DNA from: Gnetum montanum
Taxonomy: Eukaryota > Streptophyta > Gnetopsida > Gnetales > Gnetaceae
Length of the DNA stretch: 64,000 bases
Assembly (NCBI GenBank): GCA_015680685.1
Contig: MNCI01000651.1
Span: 1,131,507 to 1,195,506 of the forward strand
Direction of reading: 5' to 3'
Below, piece by piece: positions 1 to 11,772 of the stretch. Position 1 is the stretch's first letter; every line of letters begins with the position of its first letter. Below the pieces are notes generated by a model that ran no database searches, was not told the DNA's origin, and worked only from the letters and a program-made list of their open reading frames with translations. The position numbers and the translations under genes were made by a program.

Positions 1-1
1 G

Positions 2-197
2 GTATTGCATTTAGAAATAGGTACTCATGACAAGATTGTCTCTCTTAGAGGGTCCTTAATAGTATGCATGATATTCATCTTGGTTCTGAACAGATTAAAG
101 TTGATACCTCCTTTTAAGTGTTTAAGTACTGCATTTAGAAATAGGTACTCATGAAAAGAATGTCTCCATTAGAGGGTCTCTAATAGTATGCATGCTA
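2..197. repeat. Two-copy imperfect direct repeat, 124-bp period
   Basis: A ~72-nt block beginning gtattgcatttagaaatagg at base 2 recurs at base 126 (gtactgcatttagaaatagg), with the same following words (tactcatga, agagggtc, aatagtatgcatg). The spacing of 124 nt suggests a degenerate tandem duplication cut by the window edge. I could not read a recognisable protein in it. It is probably part of the transposon remnant that precedes the LTR-like block at 470. Confidence 0.6.
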
Positions 198-454
198 TAT
201 ACATTGTTTGTAATAAGTGTGCACAAACACAAATTTGAGCATGGGACATTCAAAAACAAATGTACTATCAACTTTTTCAACCAGTTCTATTATACAATTG
301 TGAAGCTTAGGGACAAGGACTTTCAACAATGAATGTTTAGAAATATGTTTGGTTGCAAGTGTTTAGGGTATATGTTCAAATTCCATAATGATATTCTATT
401 AGATGAAGCATGTTAGAGTTGAACACAGTAGAACAAGGATTGATGAACTTTAAA

Positions 455-1262
455 GCTCTGCTACCAATTTGTTGGAGATGGTACAACAGATGATGATCTT
501 TGATTATTTTCTTTGTTTTAACCTATTTTTTGGAGAGACATCTGCTGATTTTGAAAGACGTCTTTGAAGAGGAAAGACATCTATTGTTTTTGAACAACTT
601 TCAAGAAAGACTTCTATGAGGATAAAAGATATCTACTAATTTTGGGAAAGACATCTTTAAGATGAAATTAGTCTTTTAATGAATATGTCAATGCAGACGT
701 CTCCTGATTTTTCTACAAACTTACGAAGGTAGTAACTTCTTAGTTACTTGGAGTTTTGAGTTGATATTGGGTTTGTTGAAAAGCTTTCGAAAAGATCTAT
801 CTGCTGGTAAAATTTCACGTCAAATGGATTTCGTTTGATGGATCAAATTTGGCTTGAAAAAATGCCTCTCAAAAACTGCCTTGTGATATTCTTTGAATGA
901 GTTCGAATGATTATGATGACTTGAATCTTGATCAAATTAATTTAAGTTTAAAATAGTTGAATGTCTGCAACTTCTATATTGAATGAAAATTAATTGATGA
1001 TGAGATGATTGTTGAAATAAGATTTTAATGAGAAATAATAATTGATTAATGATTTGGTGAGATGAAAAGAAGTGTGATGATGTTGATGATTGATGGAATT
1101 GTTGAGATGTTGAATGATAAATGAAATTGTTTAGATTGATGAATGATGAAATCATTCAAATTGTTGAATTGTTGAAAGTTCTGTTTTACAATGAGAGGCC
1201 CTTGTATGTATACAATATGAAAGAAGCCAATGTTACCTTGATGGGTGAACAAGGTTCCCATA
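455..1262 (-). mobile_element. LTR-like block with tRNA-Met-type PBS, minus orientation
   Basis: On the minus strand bases 466-455 read TGGTAGCAGAGC, one mismatch from the plant initiator-tRNA-Met primer site TGGTATCAGAGC. On the plus strand an LTR-like TGTTGGAG starts four bases further, at 470. This is the geometry of a minus-oriented element whose 5' LTR lies to the right. The block holds reiterated words such as agacatct and agacgtct, which also occur in the LTRs of the element at 46.7-50.3 kb. The right end (about 1262, after ggttccca) is a guess because no second copy was found. No coding domain was recognised in 1-450. Confidence 0.4.
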
Positions 1263-2455
1263 GGCTAAAGGTTTGAAAATGACTTTTCTGTCTCAATACA
1301 TTTACATCTGTCCATTTATCTTAATTAAAATTAAAATATTTGAAAAAATCCTGATTTTGTATTATATAACCTTTATAACTTGAAAAAATAAAATAAAATA
1401 CACGGGTTTGGTCCTAATCACAAAGCAAACTAATAACAAAAACGAATTGAACTTCAGATCCATGATTTGTAATTTCTCACTATTTCCATCCAAGCAAACA
1501 TATTTCTCATAGAAACTGCAGCTCTTCATCAAGTTATCAAATTTTATCAAAAGGTGCTTCTTAAACTAGTACACCTTTCCACAAAAGTTTGTAATGCCAC
1601 TAAAGAGAAAGAATGGTTTCATAAGGGGAAAGATGGCTTTAAAAATGGAATATTGAAGATAATGATTTTAATTTGAAACCCAAGGAACTTAGAAGAATGA
1701 CCCAAGAGAATACTGGTAAGAGCATGTGGGGACACACAGAAGGATCCTTGGTGCAAAAGCCTACATATATCCCCCACAAGCAGAAGCAACCCTAACTTTA
1801 ATTTGCATTACAATTTCAATAAACAGATTTGCATTGCAATTGCAATAGACATTTTTGCATTGCAGTAGCAACATACATATCAATTGCAATGCAAATTAGC
1901 ACAATATCTAGCTTAGATTTAGATATTTGTTGGAATTTTTATAAATCGTCATGAATTTTGATTAACATCGACATAAGAGTAGGGCAAGTTTGGTTTATCT
2001 TATGTGTTAACCACATCTTTAATTGTAATCATGTCCGAGTAGCTGTGTTATTTGAATGGTTATAAAATGAACCACAATCCTTAGTTGATCTCTAAGATCC
2101 CTTAACTTTTTTTTTTCTTTTGGTTGTGCTCCAATTATTTATTATTGATAATATCTGTTTTTTTTTTACCTTGTTCCGAAAACAGGCATATAAGTGAATT
2201 CATATATAAAGAATGTTTGCACTGATATTTTCTGTTCCAAAACCATGCGTTAAAGTTGAATATTAAAATATGCATGCAGCGAACCCATGGAGTTAAGTTA
2301 GACAAGGTTAGGATGATGATGATTAAAATATGCATGTGAGCAATGATGCCAGTTTTTAAATTGCTTTTCACCTTCATCTCCTTCAATAATTTTGATTTAA
2401 ACATTTTTATTTTTCATGTCATGTGCACCATTAATTTTTGAATTACTTTCTCCAG
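1263..2455. other. Region upstream of the PPR gene, with a likely 5'-UTR splice acceptor
   Basis: About 1.2 kb without a supported gene. Bases 1800-1905 contain several variants of ttgcattgcaattgcaa, a small palindromic reiteration. Immediately before the PPR start codon the sequence is a pyrimidine-rich run ending ...actttctccag (to 2455) and then ATG, so the ATG directly follows a good 3' splice-site match. A 5'-UTR intron ending there is therefore likely. Its donor could not be chosen, and no confident TATA box was assigned. Confidence 0.45.
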
Positions 2456-5245
2456 ATGTTGAGGTCAAAGCAGGTTATCCCATTCTGTAAGGGTGCTAGA
2501 TCTGTGATAATACCTGGTGTCCGAAATAATTCGGTAGATGGATCAGCACAAGATGATGGCAATGCTTCCAAATCACATTTGGACAGTTCAAAAGACTGCG
2601 GGACTAAAAAGTACCACTCTGTACGTTTGTACAGATTGTACAGCAACAATGACGCTCGTAGATCGTCTTTTGCAGCTGATAGCAATCAGCATTCAATACA
2701 CAATGCTATTGTGGAGCCAGATCCTTCAACCGCAAGGACGGATGTTAAAGGGCAGCAATCTGAAAGAAGATCAACGGTACAGAATTTCACCGAAAGGGTA
2801 CCCTCTCGTATACCTAACATTGATAATGCCCCCCCCATTGGAAGTCTTAAGCCTGTAAATAAGTATGCAGTGTCCAGAGCTCCTCGGCAAGCAAAGCATG
2901 CTGGCAGTAATAACAGGGTAGGTGAATCAAAAAAAATACCAGCATATTCTTCCTTGGGATCCCATCCTGTGGTGCATGCAGATAATGGCTTCTTCAGGAA
3001 CCAAGACACGAGTGGAGTTCCTGACAGGACTTCAGCAGTTCAGGGACCTCCCCAAGGAAATGTAAAATTCTCCGTGGAACCAATAAAAGGAACCGTGCCA
3101 TTTCAACCAAATTATTTATATGATACACAGAGGAAGGAAAAAGTATCCTCTCTTGCCAATGATCCCAGCAATATGAATTCTAGGAGATGCTATTACACTA
3201 CGAGAGACAATGGGAAACCTTGTGCCTCTGAAGATGCTGTCTTTTCCTCTGAAATCAATGGTCATGCATACGAGGAATATCCTCATTTTTCAGGGTCAGA
3301 TTCAATGTCTTGCTACCATGGGCGGGATAATGGCTTGCAAAATATCTATGGAAATCCTGGTAACAGTAAGAATGTACCATGTGACTCTTTAAACGTATAT
3401 GTTAACAGTAATAATGTACCATGTGGCTCTGTAGACTTATCTGTTAACGATATTTCCAAATGGACAGCCGGAAATAGTCAAAAGCGAGCAGACAAGAATC
3501 ATGGAGGAGGATTTAAGAAGAAAAGTCAGGGGGCATTTCAGTCTCTTCCATTTGCGGGTAACAAGAATTTGGTAGACCGTGTGACTTTGATATTGAGACA
3601 AATGCATTGGGGGCCAGCTACCAAAGAAGCTTTAGGCCGATTAAATGCTCCTTTAAATGTTTATCAAGTCAATCAAATACTGAAAGCGCAGCAGGACCCT
3701 TACCTGGCCTTAAATTTTTTCAACTGGTCGAAGCAGCAGGTAGGTTTCAGGCATGATGAACACTCGTACACCACAATGATAGGTATACTGGGTAATGCTA
3801 GAAGATTTGAGTTGATAGATGCACTTCTTGATGAGATGCAAAGAGATGGATTCCGGCCCACAGTGGTGACCTATAATCGTTTAATTCATTGCTATGGGCG
3901 TGCTAACCACCTAGAAAAAGCCTTGGAAATTTTTCAGGATATGCAGGCAGCAGGGTGCCAGCCTGACAGGACCACCTATGGCACTCTCATCAATATTCAC
4001 GCCAAAGCTGGATTTTTGGATGTGGCCATGCAAATGTACAATGAAATGCAGGCAGCTGGTTTAGCTCCTGACTCATTTGTTTACAGTGTCATGATTAACT
4101 GCCTTGGAAAATCAGGAGATGTGTCTTCTGCATACGAGCTGTTTTGTGAGATGATTGACAGGGGTTGTGTTCCCACGTTGGTTACTTACAACAACATGAT
4201 TGATTTGCATGCGAAGGCCAGGAAATATGGCATTGTGTTGAAGCTGTACAGACAGATGAGAAATGCAGGGTTCCAGCCAGACAAATACACATATAACGTT
4301 GTGATGGAAGTGCACAGGCACTGTGGTCGCTATGAAGAGGCAGAAGCAGTTTTGTATGAAATGAAGAAGGCAGGCTGGACGCCGGATGAGGTCATGTTTG
4401 GGCTTTTAGTTGACATGTGGGGAAAAGCAGGCAATGTTGACAGGGCAAGCCAATGGTACGACAATATGCTGAATTCAGGTATCCGTCCAAATGTGCCAAC
4501 ATGTAATTCTCTTCTGGGTGCATTTCTCAGAGTCAACATGCTTGATCAAGCCTTCAGGGTCCTGCAGGAAATGCTTCACATGAATTTATCTCCTTCTCTT
4601 CAGACATACACATTATTAATAAGCAGCTGCACTACAACAACAAATCATCATCATCATTTTTCAAACCTGCTGGCAAATACAGGCCATCCTGCCCATACTT
4701 TTCTTTTATCCTTGCCTGCAGCTGACCCTGGTGGCCAAAATATCATAGAGCATGCTAGCAATTTTTTCGACATGATGCATAGTGAAGATCGGGAAAGCAA
4801 AAGAGGCTTTGCAGATGCTTTGGTGAATTTTCTCTACACCTCAGACCTCAAAGAGGAAGCTGGCTTTGTTTGGGAGGTTGCAATGGATAGGAACCTGTAC
4901 CCCAATGCTGTAACGTTAAAAGCCCCCAAATATTGGTCCATCAATCTTCATGTCATGTCAATGGGAACTGCTGTTATTGCTTTAGCACGCTCTCTTGCAA
5001 GACTTAGAAAGACCATGCTCATGTCTGGAATTGAACCCACTCGTATCGATATCATTACTGGATGGGGTAGGCGCAGCAAGATCATGGGTTCCTCGTTAGT
5101 AAAACAATCCATTGAGAATGTGCTCAGCATTTTTCATTCTCCATTTTGTCTTGACAGTGGAAATTCAGGTTGTTTTGTAGGATTTGGAAGACCATTGATC
5201 GAGTGGATGCAAGTATCGCCTCTGGAACGGATGCATCTACTGTAA
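2456..5245 (+). CDS. Pentatricopeptide-repeat protein with C-terminal SMR domain
   Basis: Intact 929-codon reading frame ending TAA at 5243-5245. The open frame runs a few codons further upstream, but only from a TTG. The ATG at 2456 gives MLRSKQ, like the start of the Arabidopsis At1g18900/At1g74750 family as I remember it. Residues 1-~380 are polar and low complexity. About eight P-class PPR motifs occupy ~436-720 (patterns such as VVTYNRLIHCYGRA and ..A.EIFQDMQAAGCQPD). A short Thr/His-rich linker follows, then an SMR domain at ~825-915 with LHVMS and TGWGRRS and the family ending ERMHLL. PPR proteins bind organellar RNA; an organelle location fits, but no target peptide was tested. There is no coding intron. 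Codon use and GC are clearly richer than the surrounding transposons. Several aataaa-like words lie downstream (for example ~5490). Confidence 0.93.
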   Translation: MLRSKQVIPFCKGARSVIIPGVRNNSVDGSAQDDGNASKSHLDSSKDCGTKKYHSVRLYRLYSNNDARRSSFAADSNQHSIHNAIVEPDPSTARTDVKGQQSERRSTVQNFTERVPSRIPNIDNAPPIGSLKPVNKYAVSRAPRQAKHAGSNNRVGESKKIPAYSSLGSHPVVHADNGFFRNQDTSGVPDRTSAVQGPPQGNVKFSVEPIKGTVPFQPNYLYDTQRKEKVSSLANDPSNMNSRRCYYTTRDNGKPCASEDAVFSSEINGHAYEEYPHFSGSDSMSCYHGRDNGLQNIYGNPGNSKNVPCDSLNVYVNSNNVPCGSVDLSVNDISKWTAGNSQKRADKNHGGGFKKKSQGAFQSLPFAGNKNLVDRVTLILRQMHWGPATKEALGRLNAPLNVYQVNQILKAQQDPYLALNFFNWSKQQVGFRHDEHSYTTMIGILGNARRFELIDALLDEMQRDGFRPTVVTYNRLIHCYGRANHLEKALEIFQDMQAAGCQPDRTTYGTLINIHAKAGFLDVAMQMYNEMQAAGLAPDSFVYSVMINCLGKSGDVSSAYELFCEMIDRGCVPTLVTYNNMIDLHAKARKYGIVLKLYRQMRNAGFQPDKYTYNVVMEVHRHCGRYEEAEAVLYEMKKAGWTPDEVMFGLLVDMWGKAGNVDRASQWYDNMLNSGIRPNVPTCNSLLGAFLRVNMLDQAFRVLQEMLHMNLSPSLQTYTLLISSCTTTTNHHHHFSNLLANTGHPAHTFLLSLPAADPGGQNIIEHASNFFDMMHSEDRESKRGFADALVNFLYTSDLKEEAGFVWEVAMDRNLYPNAVTLKAPKYWSINLHVMSMGTAVIALARSLARLRKTMLMSGIEPTRIDIITGWGRRSKIMGSSLVKQSIENVLSIFHSPFCLDSGNSGCFVGFGRPLIEWMQVSPLERMHLL

Positions 5246-6068
5246 ACTAACACAGCGCAATTCCAATTTTGGAGTCTTTGATTTGAACAACCAACCTGCT
5301 ATTGCAACATCACACATTGTTTCATTTTGCCTATAATTTTAAAAAAATATTTTTTAATATTATACATTATTTAGCGATTCAGGAGATTAGAAAATCTGTC
5401 TCTAATTATGCCAGGAAAGCGATGTTACTTTTTGCCTAGACATCGATACACATTTTAGAACAATTTTCATGACATTATTCAAATTTGAAAATAAATCGAT
5501 GAGAAACCGAACCCATAAAAAACTTCAGTCAATTTTACATGACCATATTTTATTTGTAAACTAAACAGTGTATCGCCTACTTTCTGGTCATGTTTCCTTG
5601 AAAGTCGTTGTTTGCATGCCACGAGACGTGATATTACATTTGTCTGTATGTTTTAGGGTTGTACTTATCATCATTTGGTTTTAATAGAATACGGAATAAC
5701 TTAGCATACATGTGAGAATCAAACTTATAATTTTCAAACTACAAAGTACATGCTGTAACGAAGTGAGTAATGCATTATTAACAAAATTATTTGATTATAT
5801 GTATCTCTATGACACATACTTTGGTAGAACTTCTTACCATTATATGTATAGAAAATGAAAGATGTGGGGTGGTCGTGGGCTTCTTACCATTAGGCTAACA
5901 TCTCATTGTTAGAAATTGAAAGTGCTTGAAGTGGGATTCAAATTTACAACCTCTTGGTTCTTTAATACTTGTTAGATAAAGAAAGAACTAATTGAACTAC
6001 CAAAAAAATAATAATTAAAAAATTTAGTATGAGGTCATTAACATAAAAAAAAGACTAAAGAAAATGCT
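5246..6068. other. PPR 3' flank and spacer
   Basis: AT-rich sequence between the PPR stop codon and the first LTR. It should contain the PPR 3' UTR and polyadenylation site; the only candidate signal seen is aataaa near 5490. A doubled phrase, cttcttaccatta, occurs at 5831 and 5880, and agtgggattcaaatttacaacct near 5932 looks like transposon-derived unique sequence. No gene was recognised. Confidence 0.5.
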
Positions 6069-6913
6069 TGATGAAACATCAATAAGACAATTGTGTTGAT
6101 GCGTGCCCATTGACACAGGCTTGACATATTTTTGTCAATGTATCTTAGGATATGTTGACATAAGTATGTTGATGTTGACATAGGCGTTGCTTATATAAAC
6201 GTGCACACTCTTTGCATTTATGACACCTTTTAGTTGTTTCCTTAGTCAAACTCTTGTAGTTTCTTTTCATAGAAGTTAAAATATTTTTCCTCTGAGTGCT
6301 TGCAACATAGGTTTAAGTGATTGTACAACATTTTATTCGAGCACATCTGTACTTAGATACATTTGCATAAATAGATGTAAAATCAAGATTTCTTTCATCG
6401 ATTGCAACAATCTACTTTACATGCAATTTACTTTCTTGTTATTAAGCAATTAATATTATTGTTCATAAGCAATGTAAGTATGACCACTTTGAGCATAATA
6501 TATTAATGCTTGGTAATCCTACCAATGGATACTTGGTACGCCTAATAGTATACACTAGGTAACCCAGTAGCGTTAATATACATCCAAGATGTGTATGGAA
6601 AATGGTAATGGATACTCTACATTAGGATAGTTAGTTAATTAAGCAGTTAATTGATTAGTTAATTTAAAGACTAAATCTTTATTTAAGAAAAAATAATAAA
6701 AAGTATAAAAAAATATCTTATGCCTCAACCACACTTAACCATAGACATAGATTAACACAAGTGTGGATTGGGAAGATAATGACTAGCAACTACATAATTC
6801 ATTGTCTAGGAATATCAACCACTTAGGTAAATAAGTTCACAGAATTCGATCAGATCATGCATACATACTAGTGCCTTGTATGGTTGGGCGTAAGGAATAC
6901 CTATTGTTCATCA
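6069..6913 (+). repeat. L-family LTR, 5' LTR of gypsy-1
   Basis: It begins TGATGAAAC and ends ...GTTCATCA, so it has TG...CA ends and a TGATGA/TCATCA terminal inverted repeat. Related copies lie at 30.0, 36.1, 43.2, 61.5 and 62.3 kb. They share tctgagtgcttgcaac, gcctcaaccacacttaaccat and gtatggttgggc. A likely promoter element is cttatataaacg near 6190, within the first quarter of the LTR. Confidence 0.8.
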
Positions 6914-6914
6914 T

Positions 6915-6933
6915 TGGTGTTGTCGTCGAGGAT
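6915..6933 (+). other. Primer-binding site, tRNA-Asp type
   Basis: TGGTGTTGTCGTCGAGGAT lies one base after the LTR end. Compared with the TGGCGCCGTTGCCGGGGAT site typical of Athila-type elements, every difference is a transition, mostly loss of C or G. This fits a decayed tRNA-Asp primer site. Confidence 0.65.
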
Positions 6934-7072
6934 TTAGTTTAGATAAGTGCGCTAAGTATTATTAAACTATGAATCCATACAAAGTTGTTGTAAGGAAAAC
7001 ATAACGAATTATCTTTCATAATAATGATAATAATAATAATCTATCAATGCACACTTTATCAAAATCACTAAA

Positions 7073-9440
7073 ATGACTTCTTTTCCTAGGAATGATTCAT
7101 CACCACATGTTGATGATTCCAATCAACATGATAGAACCAAAAGGGCTATTGGTGAAAAGCCTCACAGCTAAAAGTGGTTTATGCCCATCCATATCCCTAT
7201 TATCCAAATTTTACTTTCATCCTCTATTAGGATAAACAACTATGTTGGAAGGATATAGAGGGTAATAGTTTGTTACCTCTTGATTGGTCTATTCCCACAA
7301 TGCGCATGGCCAACCTCTTGAAATTGGGAATCAAATCATGAGGCATAGAGTATGAGGTAATAGATCATACCTCTAGGGACTATCAACCAATAGATGCTCA
7401 ACTTAGAAAAGATCGATGCATGGAGGCACGTTATGAAACCTCCAAGAACAAGAAGGTTTTAACACTATTATTTGTGCAGTTACAAAAGGAGTGCCTTGAA
7501 TTTTTCTCAAGGCAATCTCAACATCAAGATTCTCCTTCTTTTAGTGAGGAAGACACACTTCACCAACGGTTGCAATCAACCTTGAAGGATAACCAAGGTA
7601 AGAAGAGGATAGAGTCCAAGACTAGAAGAACTTCAAGGAAAAGATCTTCTAGCTATTTATCAAAAGAAAAGGAAAAAGAAAAGAAGAAAGAACAATCAAA
7701 AGACCATAGAAGAAAGGCCAATTAGTACTAGTCTCTTAGCCCTTCATCTTCATCATCCTCCTTGTCATCAAACTCTAATAGGAAGAACCTTGGTTGAGAT
7801 CAAAAGAGAAATGATCAAGATTGAGATAGAGATGAACAAAAAATACCATCATAGTGATGAGAAAAGGGACCATAGTTAACCACAAGAGGAAGAGAAGCAT
7901 CATCGAGAATGAAGACACAATAGGTCATGCCATAGGAGACATGACCATGATAGGGACCGCCATTAATATAATGACTATGATTAGCCATTGCTCGCTACAA
8001 AGAACATGCTTAACATTTCAAAAGCAGTTCAAATTTTTGCCGAGCATCAAAGGTATAGTAGAATTAAATGGCTTGACATGAATAATATTCCTAAATCTAA
8101 AGGAGAATATAATGCTGATCCACAACATCATTTACAGGCCTTCCATGATGCCTGTGCCTTATAAAACATTGAAAACAAATGGCAAATGCTCAAATTGTTC
8201 TTAAGGACACTCATTAAAGCTAAAGGTTGGTATTGGTCTTTGAAGCTAGAATCTATTTGTAGATGAAGTACAATACTGGAACTATTCAATGATAAATACT
8301 ATACGTACTCTAGGGTATCCAACTTGAGAAAACAAATCCAAGGATGGAAACAAGATAATTATGAATCCTTGGATGTAGCCTTGGGCAGGTATTACTCTCT
8401 TTTACATTGATGCTTAGGCTATGGATTTTCTCAAAGGGTGTAGCTTCACCACATAATAAATGAGCTTTGAAACAAAACTAGAGAAATTTTTGGAGTCTAT
8501 ACCCAAAGAAGCCTTTAGAAATGAGAGTCTAGTGGAACCAAAGACTAATTGATCACGTGGTAAATGAAAAAGAGGAGATTAAAATGCAAGAAAGTGTAGA
8601 GGAATACAATAGGGACCCCTCCATTCACAAAAGGGAGGTATGTTTTTGTGATTCAAAGGAGGAAACAACGCTAGATGAAGTGGTGCAAAGGAAAACCTTA
8701 CCAATTGAAATTTTTTTATAGAACTATTAACTAAGGTAAACAAAATGTGGGACTTCCTAGATGAGAAGTTCCAACCTGCTCTCAAGATGTTGGAAGAGAA
8801 AATGGAGTAGGGAAATAGAGATAGAAATAAAAGAAGAAGGAAAGATAGATGAAGAGATTATTATAAGTAGAAAGGTAAGGCTGTAGCAGTAGATATGGTT
8901 GCAGATTCATAAATAGATGATGAAGGATGTACCATTTATCAATATGAACATCCCATGGGATGTTGCCATGTGGTGTCATATTTATAAGAATCTAGGATGT
9001 ATGCTTTAAATCCAAAACTGGAAAAAATGTAACCACCCAAGAGATTGTCTTATCCATAAGGTAATTATTGGTAGCAGTTCCACTCACCAAAATATTCTCC
9101 AAGTGGAGCATCACCTCAACCTCAGGTGTATTATTAACAATGACAAAAACTCATAGTTGTAGGGGATGTTACCATTGTGGCAACAATATCCTTACCAATA
9201 GTTGGACCCATATGGATATTATGTCCAACAACCTATATCTCCTCATGAGTCTACAAGTCACATCGCTGTCTCCCATCACTACTATATCCTAGAATATCGT
9301 AGAACACCTACTCTACAAACTGAGTATCCTTTCACTTATCCTCCTTTGTATCCACCAATTCATGTTACATCCTCTAATACTACTCCCTTACTACCTACAT
9401 CACCAATGCAAAGAGAAATTCCACCACAGCCTCAATAATG
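7073..9440 (+). pseudogene. Gypsy-1 gag remnant
   Basis: It starts at the ATG of MTSFPRNDSS. A Lys/Arg/Glu-rich stretch follows (7600-7960). A retrotransposon gag core is readable at ~8090-8530 with interrupted wording such as LKLFLRTLIKAKGWYWSL and NLRKQIQGWKQDNYESLD, matching the Retrotrans_gag pattern F(L)..L...A..W.....(S). A Pro/Tyr-rich tail is found at 9200-9440. Gag coats the element RNA and forms the virus-like particle. Numerous TAG/TAA codons and shifts break it. The open stretches at 7420-7725, 7854-8081 and 9202-9438 are pieces of this single relic and not genes. Confidence 0.7.
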
Positions 9441-9639
9441 AAATGTAATGAGGGCTGTGAACTTACAACCAGATAACAATCTGAATGGTTTTGAGCATAA
9501 GCCTCAAAAAAGAGCTTTCTTCAAATCCAACAGTCCACCTAAATCCTTGCAGACATTTGTGGCTACTAATCCTGCATCAATTACTTCTAAAGTTATCATT
9601 GAGTAGCCTTCAAACTAAAAGTCCATGAAAGTTCATATT

Positions 9640-11772
9640 TTCATGCTAACTCATGTAGTAACAGATGGGATCAAGGTAGGATACCTTTGTAGGAAAATAT
9701 TTGGTCTTAGAAGTCCCTTAATTTATTTATAGATTATAGGAATGATCCATGCAAGGATTTACTAGACTAAGGTTCTAGGGTAAACTTAATTTCTCAAGAG
9801 ATATATAAGACTTAGATCCTATCTTCGCTCAAGAAATGTAATATCAAATTGGAGCTTGCAGATCAATCCATCACTGTTCCCTTGAGATTGATGGATGATA
9901 TTGTAGCCATTGTTTATGATTAATCCTATCCTGTAGATTTTCTAGTGATCCATGTGGACAACTACAAGGAGGACTTCCTAGCATAATTTATACCAAGATG
10001 AGGATGAGAGACCTTTCCTTGGAAATATATAATGAAAATAACTTTGAAAAGATAAAGAAGAAGTGAGTTCCATGCATTACATATAGTGACACAAGGTGCT
10101 ATTTTGTGTAGAAAATATGAACAATGAAAACTACATCCATCACAACATGCAATAAGTGTGCAGGGACATCCAATGTTTAGAGATGCTTGTATGCAATAGT
10201 CACAAAATAGGAAGGTACCTAGTGGCTGGCAACAAATGATAGCATTGCTTCAACAATATTCATGGAATCACTAGAACTCCTCACAAGTGCTTATATTGAT
10301 AACATGGATATAATGGAGTAGAGTCATAATCAACTCTTTCACAAAGAAGAAGAAATGGATTGGAGAGAGTTGGAAATCACTAATTATTTTAAATAGGAGC
10401 CCTTGAAACTCAAGACTTTACCAGTAACATTGGAATATGTTTTTCTTAATAATGGCAAGCCGATAATTATTAATGCTAATTTGACCAAAGAACAGAAAAG
10501 GAAGTTGCTAAAAGTTGTAAATAAATGGCCAACAACTTTTGCCTAGTCATGTTATGAGTTAACTAGGATAGATCCGCACATATGCCAACACCAGATCTAT
10601 ACAAACTCCACTATCATGCCAAGGAGGTAGCCAAAGCACAGATTAAATCCAAAACTTAAGCAAGTTATTAAAGATGAAGTGAAATAAATTCTTAAGGTAA
10701 GATTCCTCTATCCTATAACAGACAGTAAGTGGGTAAGCCCACTTGTTATTGTGCCAAGAAAGGAAGAAAAATAGAGAATTTTTATAGACTTTAATCTATT
10801 GAATATGGTTACATTTAAAGATCATTTTTCATTACTATTTTTGGACCAAGTACTGGATATAATTGCAAGATACAATTACTACATTTTTTTGATGGTTATA
10901 ATGGTTATAACCAAATTCAAATAGTAATAGAAGACTAAGCTAAAATAACTTTCATAAATCCCTAGGAAAAGTCTGCATATAAGAAGATGCCATTTGGTCT
11001 TTGTAATGCTCCTACGACTTTCCAATTCCTAGTACCAAGCATCTTTCTATATTAGATTGGTAGTGGTGTGGAGATCTTCATGGATAACTTCTCCACCTAT
11101 GGTACCAACTTTGAATAAGCATTGGATTGACTTGAGCAAATCTTGAAACAATGTATGGAGATGAACCTACAACTCAACTACTAGAAGAGTCACTTGATGA
11201 TCCAAGATGACATTATTTTAGGGCACTAGATTACAAGATAAGGGATTAAGATAAACATGGAAAAAGTAAGGTTTATTCAATGAATAACCAATCAACCTCA
11301 AATGGTAAAAGATGTGAGGTCATTTCTTAGCCATATAGGTTACTATATGTGCTTCATAGAAAATTTCTCTAAAATTGCTAAATTGTTGGTAGAGCTTACA
11401 AAGAAAGATCCAATCTTCAAATGGATCAAGAAATGTAAATAAGCATTCTAGCAATTAAAGAAAAATCTCATAGAAATGCTAATTCTACGCATCCCAAATT
11501 GGTCTAAGACATTTCATATCATGATATATGCATCTAAATATGCTTTGGGAGTGGTACTTACATACATGGATAATCAAAAACATCCATACTATATTCATTA
11601 TGTAAGCAGAAGCATTGTAGGTACAAAAAATAACTACACCACCACTAAGAAAGAACTCATGATAGTAGTGCATGCCTTGCAAAATCGTAGACACTATGTT
11701 CTTAGATATTAAATTTTTGTGCACACTGACCTCAATGTGATCCATTTTCTAATAAATAAGCTAGTGGTTGGT
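9640..11772 (+). pseudogene. Gypsy-1 protease, reverse transcriptase and first part of RNase H
   Basis: The protease reads D-stop-G at 9765-9773, where the active-site D-S/T-G belongs. It is followed by RVNLISQEIYKT and ELADQSITVP, as in Athila proteases. RT begins near 10700 (DSKWVSPLVIVPRKEE) and continues through FGLCNAPTTFQ. The catalytic box reads FMDNFSTYG where FMDD is expected, so one catalytic Asp is lost. Next come ILGH and the RNase H tether (FSKIAK). RNase H starts near 11500 with FHIMIYASKYALG, where the first catalytic Asp has become Tyr. Stops fall at expected Gln positions, for example the TAA at 11440 and TAG at 11449. The frame stops at 11772, where element-2 inserted. Confidence 0.85.

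Noticed and set aside
2443-3009. Minus-strand open frames opposite the PPR gene
   Set aside because: They are antisense shadows of a well-supported coding sequence with recognised domains.
5910-5960. Possible tRNA fragment (gtgggattcaaatttacaacc)
   Set aside because: It resembles a T-arm-like phrase, but no cloverleaf, anticodon arm or acceptor stem could be built around it.
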